A stretch of 64,000 nt of DNA from Sporomusaceae bacterium UBA7701 (GCA_002482545.1 DLGF01000021.1:1-64000); one strand, 5' to 3'. Numbered from the stretch's first letter, positions 43,332 to 51,582 are shown. Numbers and translations: made by a program. Notes: a model not told the origin generated them from the letters alone.

Positions 43332-43928
43332 CTAGTAATACCCGGCCATGCTGAGCTCCCGCTTGATTCCGGGCATTCCGGGGACCCAGCCGGCGGGAAC
43401 GCCTTCACCGGTGGCTTCGCCATACTGGATGCCCTCGAGGGTCCGGACGATTTCCTTTACGTTGCGGGCAACCTCCCGCGGGTACACCGAATAATAGCGG
43501 ATCCGGCCCTCAGGGTCGATGATGAAGCTCGATCGGTACGCCGCGCCGGCCTCGTCGTTCAGCACCCCGTAAACGCGGGCGATTTTCCCTGTGCGGTCGG
43601 CCAGCAGCGGATACTGGACCTTCTGGGCGTTGGGCGATATTTCGTGAAATACCTTGTGAGCGGGGACACTGTCGGTGCTAACGGCAATCGCGGTGGCGTT
43701 CAAGTCGCCAAGACAGGGGTAGACGGCGGCAACCGCCGCCAGTTCGGTCGGTCAGACAAACGTAAAGTCACCGGAATAGAAAAACAGCAAAAGCCATCTG
43801 CCCCGGTAATCGCTCAGGCAGACTTTGATCTCCCGGCCCTGGTAATAGGCCGGGGCGCAAAACTCCGGGGCGGGTTCCTCCAGCCTGAAGCACTGCCGGA
43901 CGACCGGCGGGGTCGTGCAAGTTTCCAT
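43332..43928 (-). CDS. Selenocysteine-containing peroxiredoxin (in-frame UGA at residue 59)
   Basis: Read through the UGA at 43754-43752 the protein is 198 residues, a normal AhpC/Prx length. The motif DFTFV-U-PTE is the peroxidatic site of 2-Cys peroxiredoxins with Sec in place of Cys. The frame is identical before and after the UGA. A GGCGGC-GGUU-GCCGCC hairpin starts 11 bases after it, as in the E. coli fdhF SECIS. The usual resolving Cys near the C-terminus is replaced (EGVPAGW), so it may work as a 1-Sec enzyme. AAGGAGG precedes ATG 43928. It should reduce peroxides in the cytoplasm. Automated callers would truncate it to start near 43703. Confidence 0.9.
43725..43754 (-). promoter_or_regulatory. 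UGA selenocysteine codon and SECIS-like hairpin
   Basis: On the minus strand UGA (43754-43752) is followed by 11 bases and then a 6-bp stem (43740-43735 with 43730-43725) closing a GGUU loop. Bacterial SECIS hairpins have the same spacing and a loop starting with GG. Confidence 0.8.
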
Positions 43929-44011
43929 GCGTCAGCCTCCTTCGGCTTTTGCTATATCTTATGTCGGTCAAGGCGTTATGTAACTATGGCTGTGGCCAGG
44001 AATACCGCTTG

Positions 44012-44041
44012 TTGAACTTGGCGGGCGGAGCGTGCTACAAT
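44012..44041 (+). promoter_or_regulatory. Promoter of the phosphohexomutase gene
   Basis: TTGAAC at 44012-44017 and an extended TGCTACAAT ending at 44041 are 18 bases apart. Confidence 0.55.
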
Positions 44042-44099
44042 AACCCTGACGGCCGCCGGCAAAGACCGGCTGCGCCATTCGATTCGGAAGGAGCATATC

Positions 44100-45449
44100 A
44101 TGAGTATCTTTCAGGCCTGTGATATTCGCGGCATTGCCGGGCAGGACCTCACCGACGGCATGGTCCGCAACATAGCGCTGGCGGTAGGCGTTAAGCTGGC
44201 TGGGCAGGAAGTGGTGGTCGGAGGCGACATCCGCCTGTCGACGCCGGGGTTTCAGCGCATTGTCGCGAACGCCCTCGCCGGCTCCGGCTGCCGCGTTTAC
44301 GATATCGGAACCGTCGCCACCCCGGTCTTTTACTACGCCCTGAAACGCACCGGGGCCGCCGGCGGGGTGATGATCACCGCCTCCCACAACCCCGCTCCCT
44401 ATAACGGCCTGAAGCTGGTTCTCGGCCCGGAGCCGGTCACCGAGGAAGACATCGCCGGGATTGAGCGGCTGACCGCCGCAAATGCCGCTGTCCGGGGCGA
44501 GGGCGAGATCATCTGCCTGGACCTGGTTGAGGAATACATCCGTTTTACCGCGGCTCTGGCTCAAGGCGACGGCCTCAGGGTGGTGGTCGACGCCGGCAAC
44601 GGCGCCACGGCCCGGATCGCACCGCGGCTGTTCCGCCAGGCCGGCTATGATGTGGTGGAGCTTTACTGCACGCCCGACGGCAATTTCCCCAACCGCCCGC
44701 CCAACCCGGCGCTGGCCGAGAACCTGGCCGCGCTGGGTGCGAAGGTGCGGGAGCACAAGGCCGCCCTCGGCGTCGCCTTCGACGGCGACGGGGACCGGGT
44801 GGGCGCCGTGGACGAAACCGGGCGGCCGGTGGCCAACGACGACATACTGGTGCTTATTTCCCGGCAATATTTGGCCCAGGGGCCGGGGACGGTCATCTAT
44901 GACGCCAAGTGTTCCATGGTCGTGCCGGAGGAGATCGCCAAAGCCGGGGGCCGGGCGGTTATGGCCCGGGCCGGGCACACCTTCAGCAAGGCGGCCTTCC
45001 GGCGGGAAAATGCCGTTTTTGCTGGGGAAATCAGCGGCCACTTCTTTTTCCGCGAGCTGGGCTATGACGACGGCATGTTCGCCGGCCTGAAGATCGCCCA
45101 AATCGCCGCCGCGGAGGGCTCGCTGGCCGTTCTCGCCGGCTCGGTGCCCAACTATCTCCTCACCCCCGACATTCGCGTACCCTATCCCGGCAAGGACAAG
45201 GAAGCCATCCTGGCGGCGGCGGCCGAGCGACTGGCCGCATACCGGCCCAACCGGATCGACGGGGTTCGGATCGAGTTCGCCGACGGCTGGGGAATGATCC
45301 GCGCCTCGGTCACCGAGCCCCTGTTCACCCTGCGCTTTGAAGCCAAAACCCAAGGCCGCCTGGCCGAGATCGAAACCCTTCTCCTGGAGGCTTTGCCGCC
45401 GGAGGTGGCCGCCGGCGTGCGGGCGAAAATGCAGCAGCCGGCCGGGTGA
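44100..45449 (+). CDS. Phosphomannomutase/phosphoglucomutase
   Basis: The 449-residue enzyme belongs to the alpha-D-phosphohexomutase family, which interconverts sugar 1- and 6-phosphates through a phosphoserine. The catalytic serine is in MITASHNPAPYNG (about 93-105). Mg is bound by the acidic loop AFDGDGDRVG near 227-236. The sugar loop GEISGHFFF and a C-terminal phosphate loop follow. ATG 44100 has AAGGAG upstream. It would supply sugars for envelope polymers or exopolysaccharide. Mannose versus glucose preference cannot be told. Confidence 0.93.
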   Translation: MSIFQACDIRGIAGQDLTDGMVRNIALAVGVKLAGQEVVVGGDIRLSTPGFQRIVANALAGSGCRVYDIGTVATPVFYYALKRTGAAGGVMITASHNPAPYNGLKLVLGPEPVTEEDIAGIERLTAANAAVRGEGEIICLDLVEEYIRFTAALAQGDGLRVVVDAGNGATARIAPRLFRQAGYDVVELYCTPDGNFPNRPPNPALAENLAALGAKVREHKAALGVAFDGDGDRVGAVDETGRPVANDDILVLISRQYLAQGPGTVIYDAKCSMVVPEEIAKAGGRAVMARAGHTFSKAAFRRENAVFAGEISGHFFFRELGYDDGMFAGLKIAQIAAAEGSLAVLAGSVPNYLLTPDIRVPYPGKDKEAILAAAAERLAAYRPNRIDGVRIEFADGWGMIRASVTEPLFTLRFEAKTQGRLAEIETLLLEALPPEVAAGVRAKMQQPAG

Positions 45450-45463
45450 CAACCAGCGCCGGG

Positions 45464-45501
45464 AGAAGAGGATTTGCCCCTTTAGGCGGCGAATCCTCTT
45501 C
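45464..45501 (+). terminator. Hairpin after the phosphohexomutase gene
   Basis: GAAGAGGATT pairs with AATCCTCTTC 15 bases after the stop, followed by a short TTG tail. Confidence 0.6.
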
Positions 45502-45537
45502 TTGAATTCCAATATAAAATTTTAAAGGAGCCCCGGC

Positions 45538-46320
45538 ATGAAGATTCACGTACTGGCCAGCGGCAGTACCGGAAACGCAACCTACATCCAGATGGGCGAG
45601 ACCAATATTCTGGTCGACGCCGGCATCAGCACGAAAAGAATTAAACAGGCGCTAAACGCCGTCGGTACGTCCATTGACGAACTGGACGCAGTGCTTGTCA
45701 CCCATGAGCATCGGGACCATATCTGCGGTCTGCGGACCCTCACCCGCCGCCACAAGGTGCCGGTGTACGCCCGACCCGCCGCCTGGGAAGCGATGGACAG
45801 CCAGTACGGGCCCGAAGTGGCGGCCGGGGAATGCCGCCGGGACCTGACCGACAGCCTGGACATCGGCACCGTCAAGGTCGAACCCTTCCGCATCTCCCAC
45901 GACGCGGCCGACCCGGTCGGGTTCAGCTTTTACCAGGGGGCGACCAAATGCGGCTTTGCCACTGACCTGGGCTTTGTCACCGACACGGTGAAAAAGGGGC
46001 TGGCGCTGTCCGACGCCCTGGTCCTTGAAGCCAATCACGATATCGACATGCTGAAGCAGGGCTCTTATCCCTGGTTTTTGAAACAGCGCATTCTCAGCAA
46101 CCGCGGCCACTTGGCCAATACCGACGCCGGCTGGACGCTGGCCCGGCTGCCGCGCAAGAAAGAATGCCACACCTTCCTGGCCCACCTCAGCCAGGAAAAC
46201 AACCGGCCGGAACTGGCCGAGCAAACCGTGGCCGATATTTTAGAAGAGCAGGGCGTCAAGCTGGGCACGGAAATCGTTCTGCACCTTGCCCGCCCGGACC
46301 GCACGGTCGGCATGGAGTAA
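45538..46320 (+). CDS. walJ: MBL-fold metallo-hydrolase, WalJ/YycJ type
   Basis: The 260-residue protein has the metallo-beta-lactamase fold with the metal motif THEHRDH near residue 59 and a typical start VLASGSTGNATYI. It matches the WalJ (YycJ) family, linked to cell-wall and cell-division control in Firmicutes. Its place before htrA and rlmH is the conserved walJ-htrA-rlmH order of many Firmicutes. The walRKHI genes that often precede it are not here. GGAG precedes ATG 45538. Confidence 0.92.
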   Translation: MKIHVLASGSTGNATYIQMGETNILVDAGISTKRIKQALNAVGTSIDELDAVLVTHEHRDHICGLRTLTRRHKVPVYARPAAWEAMDSQYGPEVAAGECRRDLTDSLDIGTVKVEPFRISHDAADPVGFSFYQGATKCGFATDLGFVTDTVKKGLALSDALVLEANHDIDMLKQGSYPWFLKQRILSNRGHLANTDAGWTLARLPRKKECHTFLAHLSQENNRPELAEQTVADILEEQGVKLGTEIVLHLARPDRTVGME

Positions 46321-46338
46321 CGATGGGAGGGACACGGG

Positions 46339-47454
46339 ATGAATCCAGTCTATAAACGGCTCGCGCCTTATTTTATCATTGCCGTTGTCGGCGCCCTCAT
46401 CGGCGGCGGCCTCGTCCTGGGGTATGGCGGCCAGTATCTGGCCGGATCGGCTCCGGCGAGACAAGCCGCGCCAAGCCCTCTTGCCGCATCGCGGGCCTAC
46501 GCCCAGCTCTCGGAGGCCCGCAACACGGCGGTCGTCCGGGCCGCCCAGGCCGTCGGGCCGGCAGTGGTCGGCATCGTCAACAAAGCCTACGCCCGCGACA
46601 ACTTCAACCGCCGGGTCGTGATCGACCAGGGAGCCGGATCAGGGGTCATCTTTGACGCCAACGGCCTCATCGTGACCAATAACCATGTGGTGGAAAACGC
46701 CCAGGAACTGGCTGTCTCGCTGGCTGACGGGCGAACCTTCACCGGCCGGGTGCTTGGCACCGACCCCTATACCGACCTGGCGGTGGTGAAAGTCGACGCC
46801 GCCGGATTGCCTGCCGCTGTGCTGGGCGACTCCGACAGCCTGGTGGTCGGGGAGCCGGCCATTGCCATCGGCAACCCGCTCGGAATGGAGTTTCAAGGCA
46901 GCGTCACCGTCGGGGTGATCAGCGCCCTGAACCGTTCGATCGATATCGGCGAGCGCCGCTTTAAACTCATCCAGACCGATGCCGCCATCAACCCCGGCAA
47001 CTCCGGCGGGGCGCTGGTCAACGCCGACGGGGTCGTGGTCGGCATCAACAGCGCCAAAATCTCCGTGCCCGGGGTGGAAGGCATCGGCCTGTCCATCCCG
47101 GTGAACACCGTGCGGCCCATCATCCAGTCGATCCTTGAAAAGGGCCGGGTCGTCCGGGCTTACCTCGGCGTGGGGATCATCGACCGGAACATGGCGGCCC
47201 GCTACGGCTATGAACTCAAAACCGACAAGGGCGTTTACGTGGCCCGGATTGTTCCCGGCGGACCTGCGGACCAAGCCGGCCTGCACGAGGGCGACATCAT
47301 CCTGAAAATCGCCGGCGCCGAGACCAATAGCGCCGCCGATCTGAGGGCGGCTCTGGACGCCCAGGCAGTCGGCTCCCGGGTGGAGGTCATCGCCGTCCGC
47401 AAAGGCCAGACGCTGTCCTTCACCCCTGTGGTGGAAGAAATGCCGAGGCAATAA
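46339..47454 (+). CDS. htrA: HtrA-like trypsin-fold serine protease with PDZ domain
   Basis: The 371-residue protein has an N-terminal membrane anchor (about 11-33), a protease domain with the triad His (TNNHVV), Asp (YTDLAVV) and Ser (NPGNSGGAL), and one C-terminal PDZ domain. It is an extracytoplasmic quality-control protease. It follows walJ by 18 bases and precedes rlmH by two, a conserved operon. Confidence 0.95.
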   Translation: MNPVYKRLAPYFIIAVVGALIGGGLVLGYGGQYLAGSAPARQAAPSPLAASRAYAQLSEARNTAVVRAAQAVGPAVVGIVNKAYARDNFNRRVVIDQGAGSGVIFDANGLIVTNNHVVENAQELAVSLADGRTFTGRVLGTDPYTDLAVVKVDAAGLPAAVLGDSDSLVVGEPAIAIGNPLGMEFQGSVTVGVISALNRSIDIGERRFKLIQTDAAINPGNSGGALVNADGVVVGINSAKISVPGVEGIGLSIPVNTVRPIIQSILEKGRVVRAYLGVGIIDRNMAARYGYELKTDKGVYVARIVPGGPADQAGLHEGDIILKIAGAETNSAADLRAALDAQAVGSRVEVIAVRKGQTLSFTPVVEEMPRQ

Positions 47455-47456
47455 CC

Positions 47457-47936
47457 ATGCGGATATCTATCGTAACGGTCGGTAAAATAAAAGAACGGTA
47501 CCTGACCGAAGGCATCGCGGAATTCACCAAGCGGCTCACCCCCTTTTGCCGCCTCGACATCGTCGAAGTGGCAGAAGAACGCATGCCGGAAAACCCCTCC
47601 GGCGCAGATAAGGCCAAAGCCCTCGCCCGGGAAGGGGAACGGATTTTGAAAGCCGTTCGGGCCGGAAGCCATCTCATCGTCCTCGACCTGGGCGGCCGGC
47701 AACTCAGCTCCGAAGAACTCGCCGCGAAACTCGACGCCCTGGCCCTCGCCGGCCAGAGCGACCTCACCTTCGCCATCGGCGGCGCCTTCGGCCTCGCCCC
47801 CGCCGTGACTGCCGCCGCCCAGGACAAGCTCTCCTTCTCCAAAATGACCTTCACCCACCAAATGATCCGCCTGCTGCTGCTGGAGCAGATTTACCGGGCC
47901 TTCAAGATCAGCCGGGGGGAACCGTACCATTGGTAG
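47457..47936 (+). CDS. rlmH: 23S rRNA (pseudouridine-1915-N3)-methyltransferase RlmH
   Basis: The 159-residue SPOUT enzyme methylates pseudouridine 1915 of 23S rRNA using SAM. The knot motifs LIVLDLGGRQLSSEE, AIGGAFGLAP and the C-terminal SFSKMTFTHQMIRLLLLEQI (part of a longer conserved run) are present. It ends with GEPYHW. The 3' end is the known integration target of SCC elements in staphylococci. Copies of this end recur at 49754-49903 and 51411-51437. Confidence 0.97.
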   Translation: MRISIVTVGKIKERYLTEGIAEFTKRLTPFCRLDIVEVAEERMPENPSGADKAKALAREGERILKAVRAGSHLIVLDLGGRQLSSEELAAKLDALALAGQSDLTFAIGGAFGLAPAVTAAAQDKLSFSKMTFTHQMIRLLLLEQIYRAFKISRGEPYHW

Positions 47937-47940
47937 CTGC
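47911..47940 (+). repeat. rlmH 3'-end repeat, site 1 (possible attachment site)
   Basis: The last codons and stop of rlmH (GGGGAACCGTACCATTGGTA) resemble the ends at 49883-49903 and 51417-51437, all in the same orientation. Confidence 0.6.
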
Positions 47941-48405
47941 AACGGTGCTATAAAAACGTACTTTGCTGAACCATTAAAATAGGAATAGAGCTGGGATTAA
48001 TTCGAAGTCCTGCAAGATGTTGAAATCTTGCAGGACTTTTGTTCTTAGGAACATTAGCAGTAGTTAAAAATATGGACCGAAGCCGTTCCAATGGATAGTT
48101 ATGACACGCAACAAATTGAAAGTCACTGCTATAGAGCTCTGCGGTTATGATCTATTTCCCTCAAACTTACCATTGGTGCTCTGGTACTGTAGACGCGTGG
48201 AGAAGTGGGACTAAGGCTAAAGTAATCTCGGTTGTAGGCTATTTTGTAGAGTAGTAGGAAGAGTCAAGTGGCAGGCTGAAGAAATTCAATGTGCCCTTTC
48301 TGAAGTTGAATTTATAAACAGGCTTATGGGTGTTGCGACTTGACATTCTAGTGAAAGAGGGGCGGGCTTTGTATAATTTTCGCACCAGACCGTATTGTTT
48401 AACAA
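47937..48405. other. Intergenic region, mostly without recognised features
   Basis: Apart from the terminator at 48005-48042 no gene or RNA was recognised. Composition shifts to AT-rich after about 48040, consistent with the start of accessory DNA. Confidence 0.5.
48005..48042 (+). terminator. Intrinsic terminator of the walJ-htrA-rlmH operon
   Basis: A perfect 14-bp stem (48005-48018 with 48025-48038) is followed by TTG and T-rich sequence. Confidence 0.9.
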
Positions 48406-49470
48406 CTACAAATTAATTGGCATCTTACCATATAAACGAACAGCATCCATCATAGCATGAACATTTTCTTGCGGCGTGGCGAGTGGTAATCCACAGCCGC
48501 TCGATACAATATAGCCTTTGGGGCTATCGCCTGCTTTGCGAATACACTCTTTAACCTCAGCGAAAACATCATCGCGGGAGCCCCGCCAGAGGGTATCAGC
48601 AGGTTTGACATTGCCAGCAAGACAAACTCGGTCTCCGACCTCTTTTTTTGCTACCGCCAGATCAATTTGATTGTCAAGGCTCAAAATACTTGCTCCAATA
48701 TCGGCCATATCGGTCAGAATTCTGGTGGTGTCTCCACAAATATGCAGGAACGGCCCGCTACCGAATCTTGCTTTAATTCGATCAGCAATCAATTTTAGAT
48801 AAGGTGCGGCAAATTCACGGAACTGCCTAGCCGCAATAATCGTACCTGAAGCAACTGGCTCGCAAATTCCCGGCTTTATGCCTATGTCACAGAATGCGTC
48901 AACCAGTCGCAAAATATTCTCAGTCGAAATTTTGAGTAGTTGATGAGCCATACTCGGGTTGCGCACAAGATCCTTAAGAAATAATTCTGTTCCTCTTACC
49001 GCCGCAGCGGTAGTTACCGGGCCGCCGAAAGAACAGCCTACACTCACTTCATTGCCTATTGCCTTTTCGAGAATTTCAAGCGACTGTATGCTAGCCAGCA
49101 GCCTGCCAGGTGAGCGAGGGTTTATCTCGGGCAACATATCAATAGCAGCATAATCTCTTAGTATCGGTTCAGCTACGAACGGAATGCCGTCTTCAGGATA
49201 AGTCAACTTAGTTCCCATCGCCTCTGCTATACCAAATAACCCTGGTCCATCGCCTACCGAATCATGTCCATAAATCCGAAAAGCGTTAATTTGAGCTTCG
49301 GCCATCAATTGTGCAGAATTATAGTATTTTGCGATAGGTCCTCCCATCAGCCGGTACGAGTGGTCGGAAACAAATGGCATACATAGTAATCTATCAATAG
49401 GCAAACCGTCCGCAAATGCCATGACACGCTCCTTAGGTGTCATCTGGTCTTTGTTTATTGATCTCATCAT
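48406..49470 (-). CDS. Uroporphyrinogen decarboxylase family methyltransferase (MtaA/CmuA-like)
   Basis: The 354-residue protein has the UroD fold as used by corrinoid:coenzyme M or corrinoid-protein methyltransferases. Zinc ligands fit the H-x-C in FLHICGDT and the later Cys in VSSGCGLPLATP. True HemE motifs are missing. Such proteins move methyl groups to or from corrinoid proteins in methylotrophic acetogens. No corrinoid protein or activase gene is close. GAGAGGTGA precedes the two Met codons at 49470 and 49467. It lies between rlmH and an rlmH fragment, so it is probably island cargo. Confidence 0.82.
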   Translation of the reverse strand: MMRSINKDQMTPKERVMAFADGLPIDRLLCMPFVSDHSYRLMGGPIAKYYNSAQLMAEAQINAFRIYGHDSVGDGPGLFGIAEAMGTKLTYPEDGIPFVAEPILRDYAAIDMLPEINPRSPGRLLASIQSLEILEKAIGNEVSVGCSFGGPVTTAAAVRGTELFLKDLVRNPSMAHQLLKISTENILRLVDAFCDIGIKPGICEPVASGTIIAARQFREFAAPYLKLIADRIKARFGSGPFLHICGDTTRILTDMADIGASILSLDNQIDLAVAKKEVGDRVCLAGNVKPADTLWRGSRDDVFAEVKECIRKAGDSPKGYIVSSGCGLPLATPQENVHAMMDAVRLYGKMPINL

Positions 49471-49753
49471 GAATCACCTCTCCCAACATCTAGTAATATA
49501 TTCGAGTATTGTTTACTCAGTTTTAAAATTCACATCTCTAAACCCAACCTTTCACCGTTTACTCGGTTCACTTGCAACAGTGTACTTTTATACTCATAAA
49601 TTTTTTCTTTATCTTCTATATACATTTTATACTTAATTGTTGCGCTTCTCAAGATATCTCGCATTCCGTATCGCACTCTGCGCAGGCAAAAAAAAATATT
49701 TCTTACGGTTTTGCGGCGTACATTCTTGTAAAAGTAATGGACCCCGTTTCACC
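49471..49753. other. AT-rich region upstream of the UroD-family gene
   Basis: No gene recognised. The minus-strand promoter should lie here. Composition is much richer in A and T than the flanking core genome. Confidence 0.5.
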
Positions 49754-49903
49754 CTTCGGCCTCGCCCCGACCTCACCGCCGCCGCCAAAAAGCGGCTCTC
49801 CTTCTCCAAACTCACCTTCACCCACCAGATGATCCGCCTCCTGTTAGTGGAGCAGATCTATCGGGCGTTTAAGATAAGTAGAGGCGAGAAATATCACTGG
49901 TAA
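49754..49903 (+). pseudogene. Duplicated 3' fragment of rlmH (site 2)
   Basis: About 150 bases match the end of rlmH (47787-47936). The reading LSFSKLTFTHQMIRLLLVEQ followed by IYRAFKISRGEKYHW differs from rlmH at only a few residues. A one-base deletion near 49769 breaks the frame at the left edge, and the first two thirds of the gene are missing. It could be a second, diverged rlmH end carried in by an island, or the displaced original end. The DNA differs more than the protein, so it is not a recent duplicate. Confidence 0.85.
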
Positions 49904-49975
49904 TGGCGAAAAACCTTATCAAAAAGGACAGGGTTTGAAATGGCTTGCCTCCACGAAGAATAAGGAAGTATGATC

Positions 49976-50494
49976 TTACTTCGACCATTGTTTAATTTCT
50001 TCTATCTCGGCTCTTGACAACCCTAATGATTCAAGAAAAATAGTATGCTCTGAAGGTGAAATCTGCTCAAAGAGCGTATGCCATTTTTTTGCTGCATTCT
50101 CGTCAAAGCCTGCTGAATTCATAAGTTTGTTCCAGGTTTGTTTAGTTATCAGTGCTGATGTTTTAAGAAAGTCATTATTTTTGAGCATACTTGCTATACA
50201 CGCCTGTTGTTTTTTCAAATCCTGTATTTCAGTGTTTATCTGATTAAATCTATCCATCAAGATATTGCTATATTCTATATCTTCATATTCAAGTATTTGT
50301 TTAATTTCATCAAGTGGTAGTCCTGCTTTTCTAAAAGTGCATATTTTTTCAAGTCTTAATAAATCCTCATTAGAATATAGACGATAATTTGCTTCAGTTC
50401 TTGCACTAGGTGTCAGAAGACCGATTGAATCATAGTAAAGCAAAGTACTTCTGGAAAGATTGAACATTTTGCACAACTCACTTATCTTGAACAT
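49976..50494 (-). CDS. MerR family transcriptional regulator
   Basis: The 172-residue protein has the MerR winged helix at its start (ISELCKMFNLSRSTLLYYDSIGLL split over residues 3-27, then ANYRLYS) and a coiled-coil dimer helix. The C-terminal effector domain of about 70 residues has no obvious metal motif. ATG 50494 is nine bases from AAGGAG. It is divergent from an SRPBCC gene whose promoter has the MerR-type long spacer, so it probably controls that gene. Confidence 0.9.
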   Translation of the reverse strand: MFKISELCKMFNLSRSTLLYYDSIGLLTPSARTEANYRLYSNEDLLRLEKICTFRKAGLPLDEIKQILEYEDIEYSNILMDRFNQINTEIQDLKKQQACIASMLKNNDFLKTSALITKQTWNKLMNSAGFDENAAKKWHTLFEQISPSEHTIFLESLGLSRAEIEEIKQWSK

Positions 50495-50532
50495 AATGGA
50501 CAACTCCTTAAAAGCATTTATTTACCATATAT

Positions 50533-50563
50533 TTGACCTGTCTATAACTTTATAGTTTATGCT
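50533..50563 (+). promoter_or_regulatory. MerR-type promoter with 19-base spacer
   Basis: TTGACC at 50533-50538 and TATGCT at 50558-50563 are separated by 19 bases instead of 17. A dyad CTATAACTTTATAG fills the spacer. This geometry is the hallmark of MerR-activated promoters. It drives the SRPBCC gene at 50595. Confidence 0.7.
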
Positions 50564-50594
50564 TAGTGTATAAAAAATAAAGAGGAGAATCAAT

Positions 50595-51059
50595 ATGGAA
50601 AATTCATTAAGGAAAGAATTTGTTCACAGAGTCAATATCATAGGCGACAAACAAAACGTTTTCAAAGCATTTTGTCCGATTGCGGAAAAAGAATGGGTGC
50701 CTAACTGGGACTGTACGCTGCTTTATTCCCAAACAGGAATAGCTGAGAAGAACTGCATATTTACCACCAAATCTGATAATATGCCAGAAATGGTATGGGT
50801 ATGCAGCATTTATGAACCAGGCAATGAAGTTGAATATGTAAGAATTATAACAGGATATTTTGTGACCGTTATAAACATAAAAACTACTCAAGTCAATGAA
50901 TATACAGAATGCATAGTCCAATATACGCACACCGCACTATCTGCTGGTGGCGCACATTATATTTTGAATAATTTCAGCGAAGAGCAGTTTTTACGGCAGA
51001 TAGATCAATGGAAAGATGAAATTCCGGGTTATCTTAAAACATCAATAAGAGATATTTAA
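50595..51059 (+). CDS. SRPBCC-fold protein
   Basis: This 154-residue protein has the features of a START/Bet v1-like SRPBCC domain: an early FKAFCPIAEKEWVPNW stretch and a long C-terminal helix (FSEEQFLRQIDQWKDEI). Such proteins bind hydrophobic ligands. AGAGGAG precedes ATG 50595. Its gene is paired head to head with merR, so it may handle the ligand that MerR senses. Confidence 0.75.
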   Translation: MENSLRKEFVHRVNIIGDKQNVFKAFCPIAEKEWVPNWDCTLLYSQTGIAEKNCIFTTKSDNMPEMVWVCSIYEPGNEVEYVRIITGYFVTVINIKTTQVNEYTECIVQYTHTALSAGGAHYILNNFSEEQFLRQIDQWKDEIPGYLKTSIRDI

Positions 51060-51186
51060 TGGAGTTAAAAAGAAGAAGCACCGGGACGTACATTTTGCTT
51101 CTGCGATAGCAGGTACTGGTCTCCAGCCAGAAGAATAATCAAGTGTGTTGTTGTGAAGCGGATTTTACGTCCCCTTGCTTCCTGAA

Positions 51187-51395
51187 TTGGTGGTGATGAG
51201 TTTGTGGTAGTTACCTATCAGGCAGATAGATTATCAATTGAGGCGGCAGTTGATAAATTTGTGAGTGTAATTGACGACTATGGCTTGAATAACCCGCAAT
51301 TACCGGTAAGTGTATCCGTGGGGTGGGCTGTTGATCATGGCAGGAGTTGTAATATGGACGTTCTTTTAAAAGCATTACACTCTCAGCCGTACTAA
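51187..51395 (+). pseudogene. GGDEF domain fragment
   Basis: The frame begins right after an in-frame TGA with IGGDEFVVVTYQADRLS and continues to VSVSVGWAVDHG and a stop. It is the last third of a GGDEF domain; the upstream part, including the metal-binding motif, is absent. It has no start site and is best read as a truncated gene next to a possible island border. Confidence 0.75.
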
Positions 51396-51410
51396 TTTCG
51401 CTGTTATACC

Positions 51411-51440
51411 CGATACGGAGAACCATACCACTGGTAACGG
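51411..51440 (+). repeat. rlmH 3'-end repeat, site 3 (possible attachment site)
   Basis: CGATACGGAGAACCATACC followed by ACTGGTAA encodes R-Y-G-E-P-Y-H-W-stop, the same last residues as rlmH. Downstream bases GGTAA-C-GGCG-G-AAAA match the site at 49899-49914 as well. Confidence 0.65.
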
Positions 51441-51463
51441 CGGAAAATGTCCTCAATACAGCA

Positions 51464-51499
51464 AGAAGCAACAGCCATCAGTGGTTGTTGCTTCTTTTC
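51464..51499. terminator. Hairpin terminator
   Basis: A 14-bp stem (51464-51477 with 51482-51495, one wobble pair) is followed by TTTT. It lies between site 3 and the converging hxlR-type gene. Confidence 0.75.
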
Positions 51500-51582
51500 A
51501 TAATGGTAGTGTCAGAGAATAAATCCACTTAAAAAGAACAATTCGGTATAGTGAGCTTAAAGGAAACAACTGCAAAGAATGT

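Noticed and set aside
43332..43703. Short peroxiredoxin ORF starting after the UGA
   Set aside because: It lacks the N-terminal half and ribosome-binding site. The upstream frame continues in register through the UGA, so selenocysteine readthrough is the better explanation.
43968..45512. 514-codon open frame opposite the phosphohexomutase gene
   Set aside because: It is a composition shadow; the plus strand encodes all catalytic motifs of the mutase.
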